From positions 1 to 44,548 of the forward strand of contig JAFGBR010000079.1 of NCBI GenBank assembly GCA_016933045.1: a DNA stretch of 44,548 nucleotides, given 5' to 3'. Below are positions 1-9,278 of this stretch, piece after piece. Under the pieces are notes generated by a model. It was given only the letters and a program-made list of their open reading frames with translations, was not told the origin of the DNA and made no database searches. The translations under genes and the position numbers were made by a program. The stretch is from Marinilabiliaceae bacterium (lineage in GTDB: Bacteria > Bacteroidota > Bacteroidia > Bacteroidales > Marinilabiliaceae). Numbering within the stretch: position 1 is the stretch's first letter; the number at the start of each line of letters is the position of its first letter.

Positions 1-135
1 AAGTTGACTTATTCCCCCAACTAAACAGTTAAACAACTCAACAGTTAAACACCCCAACAACTAAAACTTACAACAACAATTAACCATAATGTAAATCAGC
101 CTTTCCACCTTTGGGGGAAACGGGAAAGGGGGACT
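1..135. repeat. Dispersed hairpin repeat, copy A (unit 1)
   Basis: This AC-rich non-coding block matches 44326-44456 nearly base for base, including the opening AAGTTGACTTATTCCCCCAA. Its 3' part (CAATTAACCATAATG, CAAATCAGCC, then a CCTTTCC/GGAAAGG hairpin) recurs at 40480-40539 and, more degenerate, at 42960-43018. I see no coding potential. The repeat lies directly upstream of cas1, where a Bacteroidota type II-C locus would normally have the end of cas9. Confidence 0.85.
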
Positions 136-324
136 AAAATCATTCATCCACCAAACCATTTACAATGTTTATCAACAACAAAACACCTGTTAAACAAAAA
201 CAACAATACCTTCGTCATTTATTAATGTATAAACAAAACAGAAGAAATGAGTTTTAATTTAAGCTGTATTTGTAATTAAAAGCGATTAACCGTTTTTTAA
301 TGATTTACAAATAATGAAACGATT
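136..324. other. Non-coding stretch before cas1
   Basis: This AT-rich sequence has no credible ORF. I searched both strands by eye for an anti-repeat to the CRISPR repeat, which would mark a tracrRNA, and found none. TGTATTTG near 267 is one base from a TAnnTTTG promoter element, which is too weak to call. Confidence 0.5.
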
Positions 325-1221
325 ATGCTTAAACGAACCTTGTACTTTACCAATCCGTCCTACCTGAAGGTAAAACAAAACCAATTGGTTATTTCTCAAA
401 AAGAAAACACTGAAGAGAAAACAGTTCCTATTGAGGACATTGCCTTTGTGATACTCGAAAATCCGCAAATAACCATTACATTGCCGGCACTTCAAAAACT
501 CAACGACAACAATGTGGCAGTAGTTTGTTGCGACGACAAGCACATGCCGTCATCCCTCCTGCTAAATTTAGATGGGCACCACTTACAAAGCGAGTTGTTC
601 AACCATCAAATTAATTGCTCACTCCCACTAAAAAAACAACTATGGAAACAAACCATCGAAGTTAAAATTAAGAACCAGGCAAGCCTGTTATTGTCGCTTG
701 GTAAAGATGCCGGACCGTTACACTCATTGGCAACTTCGGTACAAAGTGGCGACATCACCAACCGCGAAGGAACAGCAGCCCGCGAATACTGGAATCGATT
801 ATTCGATAATCCATTTACACGCGACCGATACGGCAATTACCCAAACTCATTACTCAACTACGGATACATTATTTTACGATCGGCCGTGGCCCGTGCTCTC
901 TCGGGATCGGGATTATTGCCAACACTGGGCATTCACCATCATAACCGATACAATGCCTATTGTTTGGCCGATGACATTATGGAACCCTACCGCCCTTATG
1001 TCGATAAAGCTGTTTACGAGCTGGTTCTGTCGGGTAATGATGAACTGATTCTTGGGAAAGAAACCAAAGCCCATTTATTACAAATACTAAGTTCCGATGT
1101 GTTAATTAACGACATAAAACGCCCGTTAATGGTGGCACTGTCGATAACCACTGCCTCGCTGGCTCGCTGCTTTGCGGGTGAAGAGAAGAAAATAGTCTAT
1201 CCAACCTATTTACGAAATTAA
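325..1221 (+). CDS. cas1: CRISPR-associated endonuclease Cas1 (type II-like)
   Basis: Cas1 is the metal-dependent integrase that, with Cas2, inserts new spacers at the leader end of a CRISPR array. The 298-residue length is normal for type II Cas1. The expected active site is visible: E148 in the REG-x-AA context, H205 in GIHHHNR, and D217/E220 in LADDIMEPYRP. The stop is one base before cas2, so the two are almost certainly co-transcribed and translationally coupled. ATG at 325 is the first start compatible with the Cas1 N-terminal strand (LKRTLYFTNPSYL). The overall sequence looks like the Cas9-associated (NMENI/II-C) group rather than type I Cas1. No effector is visible in the 324 bases upstream. 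Confidence 0.95.
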   Translation: MLKRTLYFTNPSYLKVKQNQLVISQKENTEEKTVPIEDIAFVILENPQITITLPALQKLNDNNVAVVCCDDKHMPSSLLLNLDGHHLQSELFNHQINCSLPLKKQLWKQTIEVKIKNQASLLLSLGKDAGPLHSLATSVQSGDITNREGTAAREYWNRLFDNPFTRDRYGNYPNSLLNYGYIILRSAVARALSGSGLLPTLGIHHHNRYNAYCLADDIMEPYRPYVDKAVYELVLSGNDELILGKETKAHLLQILSSDVLINDIKRPLMVALSITTASLARCFAGEEKKIVYPTYLRN

Positions 1222-1222
1222 C

Positions 1223-1561
1223 ATGGAACACAAACGACTTAATGCTTACAAAATTATGTGGCTTTTTGTATTCTTCGATTTACCTGTCACCACAAAAAAA
1301 GAACGCAAGGTGGCAACTCGTTTTCGTAAGGAATTGATGAAAGATGGTTTTACCATGATGCAATGGAGCGTGTACATGCGCCATTGTGCCAGTAAAGAAA
1401 GTGCCGATGTTCATGTAAACAGGGTCAGCGAATTAATACCCGATAAAGGTCAGGTAACTGTATTGGCGGTAACCGACAAGCAGTATGGCAATATGCTCAA
1501 CTACTGGGGATGCAAAAGCACACCAATGGCTGAAGGTCCCAAACAATTGGAACTGTTTTAA
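1223..1561 (+). CDS. cas2: CRISPR-associated protein Cas2 (type II-like)
   Basis: Cas2 is the dimeric structural core of the Cas1-Cas2 integrase. The 112-residue protein has the ferredoxin-like start MWLFVFFDLPV, with the conserved Asp after the first strand, followed by TKKERKVATRFRKELMKDGF and the C-terminal PKQLELF tail typical of Cas9-associated Cas2. It starts two bases after the cas1 stop codon. The array begins about 140 bases downstream in the usual cas1-cas2-array order. Confidence 0.95.
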   Translation: MEHKRLNAYKIMWLFVFFDLPVTTKKERKVATRFRKELMKDGFTMMQWSVYMRHCASKESADVHVNRVSELIPDKGQVTVLAVTDKQYGNMLNYWGCKSTPMAEGPKQLELF

Positions 1562-1702
1562 TTTTTTATATTTTTACACATCGTTCTTTGACATACTGCA
1601 AAAAAAATGAACTTTTTTGGTTTCATTCTGCTTCTTCGTGGCCATTTTTATTTTTAAAATAAACCCTGTAACACACGTAAAACAAGGAATACAGAGCCCG
1701 CA
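1562..1702 (+). promoter_or_regulatory. CRISPR leader region
   Basis: This is the 141-base AT-rich gap between cas2 and the first repeat. Polarity supports a leader here: the repeats next to it are uniform, while variant repeats and a degenerate terminal repeat lie at the far end. It includes TTCTTTGACATACTG (1584-1598) and an imperfect inverted repeat AATGAAC...GTTTCATT (1607-1627). The right arm of that repeat resembles the first half of the CRISPR repeat (about 13 of 16 positions at 1614-1629). No promoter can be fixed with confidence. Confidence 0.6.
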
Positions 1703-3255
1703 GTTGTGGTTTGATTCTAAAAAGAAATAAGATATACCTATACAGAGATTTGCAGTTAACAGGTTCCTGTTGTGGTTTGATTCTAAAAAGAAATAAGATA
1801 TACCAGTTATTAGCCTTATAAATATTATTGTCAAGTTGTGGTTTGATTCTAAAAAGAAATAAGATATACCAGTGTATGTTCCTATGCAATGTTGGTCATT
1901 GTTGTGGTTTGATTCTAAAAAGAAATAAGATATACCACGCAAGGAAAAGCTCTTTTGCTCCTTTGTGTTGTGGTTTGATTCTAAAAAGAAATAAGATATA
2001 CCCAAAAGCAGCTAAAATATGGCAGAATCATGGTTGTGGTTTGATTCTAAAAAGAAATAAGATATACCTGTAGACATTACAATAATCATATAAAAATGGT
2101 TGTGGTTTGATTCTAAAAAGAAATAAGATATACCGGAAATGAAGTTGAGAGTAGTGTCGCTCTTGTTGTGGTTTGATTCTAAAAAGAAATAAGATATACC
2201 ATCGAACAGAAGAAAAACAACAGGAGTTAAGTTGTGGTTTGATTCTAAAAAGAAATAAGATATACCACAATTAACATTACAGGATTCGAACGCAACGTTG
2301 TGGTTTGATTCTAAAAAGAAATAAGATATACCGCAGAATTTGCAAAAGATGAAAAAGACCTTGTTGTGGTTTGATTCTAAAAAGAAATAAGATATACCTA
2401 AACACAACTTTCCGAACTTAGCAATAATGTTGTGGTTTGATTCTAAAAAGAAATAAGATATACCTGGGTTAAAGTTAAATGTAGAACATCTTCTGTTGTG
2501 GTTTGATTCTAAAAAGAAATAAGATATACCTCATAGTCAAATTTACCATGTTCGCCTGTAGTTGTGGTTTGATTCTAAAAAGAAATAAGATATACCTTTC
2601 GTGAATTTTTAGAAGATGGTAGTTTTGTTGTGGTTTGATTCTAAAAAGAAATAAGATATACCAGTAAAGCATCAATTAACTGATGAAGAACTGTTGTGGT
2701 TTGATTCTAAAAAGAAATAAGATATACCTTTGATTATTAAAGCACTACGCACAACACGGTTGTGGTTTGATTCTAAAAAGAAATAAGATATACCATGGAA
2801 AAAATTTATGTTGTTACAAGAGGAGTTGTGGTTTGATTCTAAAAAGAAATAAGATATACCTGGTATTGGTTTGCATAATGATTACACTTTGTTGTGGTTT
2901 GATTCTAAAAAGAAATAAGATATACCAATTAGGTTATTCACTCGTTTTTATAGAAGGTTGTGGTTTGATTCTAAAAAGAGATAAGATATACCTATAATGA
3001 AGCGATTCAGGCAATAGAAGACGTTGTGGTTTGATTCTAAAAAGAGATAAGATATACCTCAACAAGCATTTCAACGAAATACAAATAGTTGTGGTTTGAT
3101 TCTAAAAAGAGATAAGATATACCTTCACGCTGGCTAATGCACTCGATAATGTTGTTGTGGTTTGATTCTAAAAAGAGATAAGATATACCTTAAAGATGTA
3201 TTAAATGCACTCTAACGTTGTTGTGGTTTGATTCTAAAAAGAGATAAGATATCTA
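1703..3255 (+). CRISPR. CRISPR array: 24 repeats of 36 nt, 23 spacers
   Basis: The repeats begin GTTGTGGTTTGATTCT and end AATAAGATATACC, with a strict 66-base period (36-nt repeat, 30-nt spacer). The one exception is the spacer at 3059-3087, which is 29 nt. Repeats 1-19 (1703-2926) are identical. Repeats 20-24 (from 2957) all carry an A-to-G change (AAAAAGAGATAAG). The last repeat, 3220-3255, has a corrupted 3' end (TCTA instead of TACC). The oldest, trailer end is therefore at 3255, and new spacers enter on the cas2 side. All 23 spacers look different from one another. Open frames that run through the array are artefacts of the repeat. Confidence 0.98.
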
Positions 3256-3323
3256 TTATTCATATATAATTGCATTAAGTCATAATCTTTAATACCTTCA
3301 ATTAATAAATAAAAAACAAACTA

Positions 3324-4262
3324 ATGAAGCATAAAAACAATCATCTAATCAATACATTACTTATTATAGTTATTGCTTTGTTAATAGTTTCATGCAATAA
3401 AATTAAAGAACTTGACGATAAAAACCCCGACCTGAAAATGCTTGAAGATGGATTCAAAGTATCAGCGGCAATTGGATATTGCGCCAGCTTAACACACTTG
3501 GTATTAACCGGCAACTCTGTTCCTGACAATATTATTTTTACCGCTAAAGAATCGAATTTTTCTAATGCTGGTTTAATATATATTAATATTACATCCGATA
3601 ATCCGCTACCTTATAACAACCAAATTGGTGATATTATAATTGGTGCAATTTGGGACAAACAATCTCAATCGGGTGTAATGACAGTTATTTTTGGCAATAT
3701 TGACCTAATAAATACACAATATAAGTTTTATGGTGTGCATACTATCCCATTTATTGTTGAAGAAGAAACCGGAAATATCACCACTGTTTTTGCCAAACAA
3801 GATATAGTACTTGGCAACGGGAATGATACAATTTTAAATTTGAGCTTTACAAATCCACAATTTAATTTAGAAACAGACAGGGCAAGAGAAACTCCACCTC
3901 AAAATGTTTTCGTGGCAGTATCACAAAACGTATGGTTTGTAACCGTGAACCAAAATCAAGAAAACTTACTTTACGACGATGATTACTATATTAACGGAGG
4001 AGGGCAAATGATTGAAGCCACTTCGACTGATGGAGGAATTACTTATCATGCTCTTATTGACACTCGTTTCAACTATTCAAAATGCAGTGTAAACCCTTTA
4101 CATGGAACAGGTTTTATACAAAAAATAAAAGCAGGCTCAGGTATTGATTTGGGAAATATTACAATAGATTTTCATAATAGTTGCGATGGTAAAGGTTATG
4201 TTACTTTTGCTTTGGGTACATATATTTTATATTTAAATAAAGATGTAAATCTGAATTTTTAA
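3324..4262 (+). CDS. Putative lipoprotein of unknown function
   Basis: This 312-residue protein has a hydrophobic signal segment (residues about 9-23) ending in the lipobox LIVSC with Cys24, so it is predicted to be a lipid-anchored envelope protein. The rest is Asn-, Thr- and Ile-rich and looks beta-strand-dominated, without a catalytic motif I recognise. Four further Cys are spread through the mature part. It follows the CRISPR trailer by 68 bases on the same strand, but nothing suggests an immune role. The next gene, rsgA, is 91 bases downstream and probably separate. Confidence 0.7.
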   Translation: MKHKNNHLINTLLIIVIALLIVSCNKIKELDDKNPDLKMLEDGFKVSAAIGYCASLTHLVLTGNSVPDNIIFTAKESNFSNAGLIYINITSDNPLPYNNQIGDIIIGAIWDKQSQSGVMTVIFGNIDLINTQYKFYGVHTIPFIVEEETGNITTVFAKQDIVLGNGNDTILNLSFTNPQFNLETDRARETPPQNVFVAVSQNVWFVTVNQNQENLLYDDDYYINGGGQMIEATSTDGGITYHALIDTRFNYSKCSVNPLHGTGFIQKIKAGSGIDLGNITIDFHNSCDGKGYVTFALGTYILYLNKDVNLNF

Positions 4263-4353
4263 AACTAAAAATTTATTCAACTAAAAATTAACTTATGTGA
4301 ATTTTTTATTCGGTTTTTTAACCAAATTTTGTGCTAAAAAAAATATTTGCTAA

Positions 4354-5427
4354 ATGAAACTAACCGATTTAGGGTACGATAACGCACTCGATGTTTACCG
4401 AAAAAATAATAATCTTGACATATTCGAAGTTGGCCGGGTTATTTCGGAACACAAAGAACGATACATTGTAAAAACACCCGATTATGAATATGAAACTGAG
4501 ATTATCGGAAACCTAAGGTATACAGCAAAAAGCAGGACTGACTTTCCAGCTGTTGGCGACTGGGTTTCCATATCGATATACGATAGCAACAAAGCACTTA
4601 TTCATGCCGTGTTACCACGAAAATCGGTCATCGAAAGGCTGGCTGTAGGTAAAAAAGTCGAAAAGCAAATTATTGCCACAAATATCGATTATGCATTCAT
4701 CATCCAGGCTGTCGACCGCGATTTTAACATCAACCGTATCGAACGTTATTTAACCATCTGCAGCAACGCTAATATTAAACCAGTAGTAGTGTTGAACAAA
4801 ACAGACCTTGTGGATGCCAATAAACGAATGGAATTAGTTGATGCAATCCAAAAACGCATTAAAAAAACTCCATTTTATGCAATCAGCAACCATTCGTTAA
4901 GTGGAATTGAAACTTTACAAAAAAGCCTTGAATATGGCAAAACATATTGCCTGTTGGGATCGTCTGGCGTTGGAAAATCAACTCTGCTTAACACTCTTTT
5001 AGGTTACGATGTAATGAAAACGAACACTATAAACGTAACAATAAACCGTGGACGACACATTACTACCCATCGCGAATTACATATTCTTAAAAATGGAAGT
5101 TTATTTATAGATAACCCGGGCATGCGCGAAGTTGGTATTGCCGATGTAGGTATAGGACTGAATATTACTTTCGATACAATAACCGAATTTTCGAAAAATT
5201 GCAGGTTTAAAAATTGCACCCATACCAACGAGGCTGGCTGTGCTGTTTTGGCTGCAATCGAGAATGGAACTATAGATCTTTCGTTATACAATAACTACCA
5301 ACGAATAAAGCGTGAGCAAATGCATTACGAATCAACAATAGCCGAAAGACACCAAAAAGAAAAAAACTTTGGAAAAATGATTAAGAATTACAAAAAAAAT
5401 AAAATCAAACCAAATAACTTTTTATGA
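4354..5427 (+). CDS. rsgA: Ribosome small-subunit-dependent GTPase A
   Basis: RsgA (YjeQ) is a circularly permuted GTPase that acts in late maturation of the 30S subunit. The order of motifs shows the permutation: an N-terminal OB-fold with VGDWVSIS, then NKTD (148-151, G4), then the P-loop GSSGVGKST (Lys208), then DNPG (G3). The C-terminal zinc motif has C283, C288, H290 and C296 (CRFKNCTHTNEAGC). Its 357 residues are close to the family's usual length of about 350. It converges with the CotH-family gene at a shared hairpin terminator. Confidence 0.95.
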   Translation: MKLTDLGYDNALDVYRKNNNLDIFEVGRVISEHKERYIVKTPDYEYETEIIGNLRYTAKSRTDFPAVGDWVSISIYDSNKALIHAVLPRKSVIERLAVGKKVEKQIIATNIDYAFIIQAVDRDFNINRIERYLTICSNANIKPVVVLNKTDLVDANKRMELVDAIQKRIKKTPFYAISNHSLSGIETLQKSLEYGKTYCLLGSSGVGKSTLLNTLLGYDVMKTNTINVTINRGRHITTHRELHILKNGSLFIDNPGMREVGIADVGIGLNITFDTITEFSKNCRFKNCTHTNEAGCAVLAAIENGTIDLSLYNNYQRIKREQMHYESTIAERHQKEKNFGKMIKNYKKNKIKPNNFL

Positions 5428-5438
5428 TTAATTATAAA

Positions 5439-5480
5439 AAAAACCTGCGCTAACTAATAACAGTTTAAACGCAGGTTTTT
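5439..5480. terminator. Bidirectional intrinsic terminator
   Basis: An 11-base-pair stem AAAAACCTGCG (5439-5449) / CGCAGGTTTTT (5470-5480) closes a 20-base loop. It has A and T tracts on either side, so it can terminate both rsgA (plus) and the convergent CotH gene (minus). Confidence 0.85.
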
Positions 5481-5498
5481 ACGTTTTATTTTTAACAA

Positions 5499-8400
5499 TT
5501 ACTTTTTTATAACCTTTATCGAAATAATCTGATTACAATTTTTTACCTGCATCAAATACACTCCTGAAACTAATTTTCTGCCATTATTCCAACTTATAAT
5601 ATGAGATCCTGACTGATATTCATCATTAGTCAAAACATCAACCATCTCACCACTTAACGTGTAAAGGCTAATAGAAACTTCTCCCGGAGTTCTTACATAA
5701 AACTTAATCATCATATCATCGATAAATGGATTTGGAGAAACACTAACAGTAAGTTCTTCTATCTTTGTTTTTTCACTAACCGACAACACAGTACCCTTCA
5801 CATTGAGGGATTTAGGTGTGCCATAATTACTTATCGAATACCAAACCTCAGTGTTATTTTCAATAAACCTTTGATTCGAGAACAATGTATTATCAGTAAG
5901 TGTATTAATATAACCAACCGAATCGACCAACACCTCCTGGTAATTATACAACCGAACACAATCAGCTGTATTGCCAAAACCAAAACTCAAGTTTCCATTA
6001 GCTTTACTGCCATAGTAACTTTCAAAGGCCAACGTATCACGACAAAAAACCAAATAATCGTTAGCTGCAATTTCAGTTCCTTCGGGTATAACATAAACAT
6101 GTGTATCATCTTCATCTTTTATCATCCAGTTCGATAAATCAACACTATTGGAACTAGAGTTATACAATTCAAGCCAATCGTTAGGCGATTCTCCGGTTAA
6201 ACTGGTAAAGAAAATTTCGTTTATAACAATGATATCTTCATAATTATCATCCTCTTCAAAAACAGCTGTAACCGATGTGGCTGCACTTTTGTTTAAAACA
6301 ATAGTATCAGTTGTTGCAGTTGAAGCTCCCTGCCATTTTACAAATCTATACCCTTTTGCAGGTTTGGCTATTAAGGTAACAGGTATGTTATTAAAGTACG
6401 TTCCAGCCCAGGGGTAACTATTTGGCTGTATGGTATTGAGTTTAATGCCTCCATGCGCATTATTACTAACGTTTAAGTTTAAAGTGTATAATCCATTAAT
6501 ACCATAATAATTTCGCACAAAGTTACGAACTACAGCCGGACGGTTGGCAGCAAAGGTTTTTAAATCATTAATTCTATAACTCCAACTGCTATAATTACCT
6601 CCCCAGCGAGTCATGTGAGCCTGTATTTCATTACTTATATCGCCACTCATTTTATCAATTAATGAGTTTATATTTGATGGCAACCATAACGTATTTAAAA
6701 CATCGGCAAATGAATTGATAAACAAATACCTAAAATCGTTATTTTCAGTTAATTTACGTAACAAATATGTTGATGCGGGAGGATTTGGCCAGTTTGGTCC
6801 ATATTCAGCCAATGCAAATTCCAATGTATTATGATTAACATCATTAAATCCAAAATCCAAATCATAAACCATCCAACGCCATTTATTATCACTTTCTTCA
6901 CTCTTCCAAAACTTTACGTTATTACCCGGCCAATCAGTATTTTTCACCATAATGTTACAAGCCTGGTATAGAGCAAAGTTTTCTACGTCGATAATGGATT
7001 TGACATGGTTGTAGTTGTTGGCTAATGAAACACCATTTTGCTCAATATAATCGAGCATTTTAACATACGACTGTCCATCACCTTCTATCTCGTTCAATTT
7101 CATATTCACATGAAATTCCATCATATCAACCGATGCATCATCAATATCGTAATGGGTTGATACATAATCCTCATCCAAACGTTCGCGAATATTGTGAATA
7201 CCCCAATACTGCCCATTTAAGTAAACAACAGCTGGTCTGAAAGCCTGTTTATCTAATTGTTTTGGAAACAGGTTTCCCATTAACCCATCGCGCATCATGG
7301 TATTATTCCAATCGTTACCTGAGTTACGAAGGTTAATGCTATAAAACTTATCAACATCAAGGTTTTCGTACATTTTATACTTCAACCCATCTTTTTCATA
7401 AGCTTTACGAAACCTTAACGACAGCGATTTTTGTACATAAGTACGTGAACATCCGCCAAAAATTTTCACCCCGGCATTTTGATCAAACTCCACTATGCCA
7501 CTAGTGTTAAACATACTCACATGAATTGGACGTTCCCAATCTTGCCAAAAATTCTGTCCATTATCGCAATCTTTTCCGCTTAACGGGTGTTGAATTGCCC
7601 CAGTGACATAAATACCAGTATAATCATCGAAAAAATTTGCCGGATCGGTTATCAGTGATATAATTGGTATATCATGTTCTAAACCAAACAGGTAACATTG
7701 CGATTCTGTGGCACCAGGCATAGCACCCTGATTTATTACTTTAGCTCTTAATACAATTGGGTTAGATATTGATATTGGGCCGGTATATAATTTTGAACTC
7801 GAAGTTGGTTCTGTAGCATCGGTAGTATAATATATTTTATCACCCGAATTTTCGGAAGTTATTTTCACATTAACAGTAAAATTATAAACACCACCCAACT
7901 GCGAAAATGTAACATTACTTGAAAGCGTATCATACGGAGTAGTGTTATTAATCGCTTCAGGAGTTGATTCTGAGAAATATTTCCAACTTAAATCACCCGT
8001 TTCATTTCGACCATAAGAAACATCGGTTGGTAAAACCGGAACTTGAACTGAATCAGTAACCAGATTATTTTTCAACAGGTATAATGTTTCTCCATCAGCA
8101 CTAATTTTAAAGTTGGTGTGAAATCTGGCCAAAGGAATTTCAATATATGATACCACGCTTCCACTCACTGAAACATCTGAACCAATAGATAAAAAAGGGA
8201 TAGCACTCATATCAGAACTGCTTGCTGACACATTATGAACCTGAATCGCAAGAACATTTTCTCCTTCTACAAATACTGAGGCCACATCATCTATTGGAAA
8301 CGAAGTTGGAGTTCCACCTTCAAATATTACAGCATCATGATTACCCGATGCCCATTGATTATAAACAGGGGCACCTGTAGAAGAAATATTTGCCCTTGCT

Positions 8401-8999
8401 ATTTCAACACCATTAACATAAGCCACAAACCCATCATCGTAATCCATGTGTAAAATGGCATCCTTTACATTACTAATGTCGTCTATGGTAAATGTTTTAC
8501 GAATAAAAACTGAAACACTTCCATTTGCTATAATAGTATTATCATCTCCATCTCCATACCCAAAACCACTTTTACCTTCTCCCCACGATGTATCGTCAAA
8601 AGATACAGTTCTCCATAACGATGATGGCTCAGATGTTGGAACAATATATCTAAAAGAGTCTCCCTGGGTAATAATTGTTTCCCAAAACAATGGAAAATCT
8701 TTTTTATCTTTAGAAGAAGCATAAACCAATAAATATTTTCCAGATTCTAACAAATAAGAAGGAAAATACCAAGCTCCGGTAGTATCAGGAGTATCGTTTA
8801 ACATGTATTGTCCCAAATCAACAGCTACAGGACTATTATTATAAATCTCAAGCCAATCGGGGGTATCGTTATCCTCATCCCACAAAGTACCTGTATTTGA
8901 CGACATAACCTCGTTAAACACAATTTCCTGTGCATATAATACCTTAAATGGCATTATTAACATTATTAAACCAACAAATCTGAATAATATTTTATCCAT
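5499..8999 (-). CDS. CotH-family protein with lamin-tail domains and T9SS sorting domain
   Basis: This is a secreted multidomain protein of 1166 residues. The ATG at 8999 (MDKILFRF) starts a signal peptide ending near VLYAQ and is preferred to a TTG three codons upstream. In order: lamin-tail domain (EIVFNEVMSSNTG...DWLEIYN) with an inserted region (about 110-260), a chitobiase C-terminal-like repeat (YYTTDATEPTSSS, about 380-440), a CotH domain (about 445-850, with IRERLDEDYVSTHYD and YDLDFGFND), an InlB/Flg_new-like beta repeat (KGYRFVKWQG), a second lamin-tail domain (VINEIFFTS...DWLELYNSS) and a type A T9SS sorting domain (VSPNPF, final VIKK). CotH of Bacillus is an atypical kinase; activity here is untested. 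The C-terminus implies surface display or release through T9SS. Confidence 0.9.
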   Translation of the reverse strand: MDKILFRFVGLIMLIMPFKVLYAQEIVFNEVMSSNTGTLWDEDNDTPDWLEIYNNSPVAVDLGQYMLNDTPDTTGAWYFPSYLLESGKYLLVYASSKDKKDFPLFWETIITQGDSFRYIVPTSEPSSLWRTVSFDDTSWGEGKSGFGYGDGDDNTIIANGSVSVFIRKTFTIDDISNVKDAILHMDYDDGFVAYVNGVEIARANISSTGAPVYNQWASGNHDAVIFEGGTPTSFPIDDVASVFVEGENVLAIQVHNVSASSSDMSAIPFLSIGSDVSVSGSVVSYIEIPLARFHTNFKISADGETLYLLKNNLVTDSVQVPVLPTDVSYGRNETGDLSWKYFSESTPEAINNTTPYDTLSSNVTFSQLGGVYNFTVNVKITSENSGDKIYYTTDATEPTSSSKLYTGPISISNPIVLRAKVINQGAMPGATESQCYLFGLEHDIPIISLITDPANFFDDYTGIYVTGAIQHPLSGKDCDNGQNFWQDWERPIHVSMFNTSGIVEFDQNAGVKIFGGCSRTYVQKSLSLRFRKAYEKDGLKYKMYENLDVDKFYSINLRNSGNDWNNTMMRDGLMGNLFPKQLDKQAFRPAVVYLNGQYWGIHNIRERLDEDYVSTHYDIDDASVDMMEFHVNMKLNEIEGDGQSYVKMLDYIEQNGVSLANNYNHVKSIIDVENFALYQACNIMVKNTDWPGNNVKFWKSEESDNKWRWMVYDLDFGFNDVNHNTLEFALAEYGPNWPNPPASTYLLRKLTENNDFRYLFINSFADVLNTLWLPSNINSLIDKMSGDISNEIQAHMTRWGGNYSSWSYRINDLKTFAANRPAVVRNFVRNYYGINGLYTLNLNVSNNAHGGIKLNTIQPNSYPWAGTYFNNIPVTLIAKPAKGYRFVKWQGASTATTDTIVLNKSAATSVTAVFEEDDNYEDIIVINEIFFTSLTGESPNDWLELYNSSSNSVDLSNWMIKDEDDTHVYVIPEGTEIAANDYLVFCRDTLAFESYYGSKANGNLSFGFGNTADCVRLYNYQEVLVDSVGYINTLTDNTLFSNQRFIENNTEVWYSISNYGTPKSLNVKGTVLSVSEKTKIEELTVSVSPNPFIDDMMIKFYVRTPGEVSISLYTLSGEMVDVLTNDEYQSGSHIISWNNGRKLVSGVYLMQVKNCNQIISIKVIKK

Positions 9000-9145
9000 A
9001 ACACACAAATCATTTTTCCATCAAGTAGGAGTTTGAATACTAATTTTTTTACGAGTACAAAACACCTTATTTATATTAAGATATCTTCATTCATCGCAGA
9101 TTTCCACAAACAAACCGTTTCAAATAACAAATCTATATTGAACAA

Positions 9146-9153
9146 CAAATATA
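9146..9153 (-). promoter_or_regulatory. Possible -7 element of the CotH gene
   Basis: On the minus strand this reads TATATTTG, a match to the Bacteroidota -7 consensus TAnnTTTG, about 147 bases before the start codon. The nearest TTTG-like -33 (9178-9181) sits about 24 bases away, slightly too far, so the call is tentative. Confidence 0.35.
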
Positions 9154-9220
9154 CCTCTAATTGTTAATATTCTTTAACAAAATAGAGGTGTATTTTACAC
9201 TTTAAAAACATTTTTCACAA

Positions 9221-9257
9221 ATAAAAAAGCAATTAAAAATTTTAATTGCTTTTTTAT
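9221..9257 (-). terminator. Terminator of the chemotaxis gene
   Basis: This is a perfect 18-base-pair AT-rich palindrome (ATAAAAAAGCAATTAAAA and its complement, one central base). It lies 21 bases past the stop codon of the chemotaxis gene, with a T tract on the minus strand. Confidence 0.8.
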
Positions 9258-9278
9258 ACGAAAGTTTTAAAAAAATGA

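Noticed and set aside
136-324. Possible tracrRNA upstream of cas1
   Set aside because: No stretch on either strand is complementary to the start of the repeat (GTTGTGGTTTGATTCT), and there is no clear hairpin series with a terminator.
1562-1640. tracrRNA on the minus strand of the leader
   Set aside because: The anti-repeat-like match is imperfect and is followed at once by a T run with no downstream stem-loops, so a working tracrRNA is unlikely. Kept only as a low-interest finding.
1574-2997. Long open frames on both strands across the CRISPR array
   Set aside because: They arise from translating the 36-nt repeat with a 66-base period (a multiple of three); every frame repeats the same short peptide. 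They are not genes.
1703-3255. Spacers as fragments of coding strands (several read as open 10-codon frames)
   Set aside because: An open frame of 30 bases is expected by chance in many spacers, so no strand or target inference is justified without a database match.
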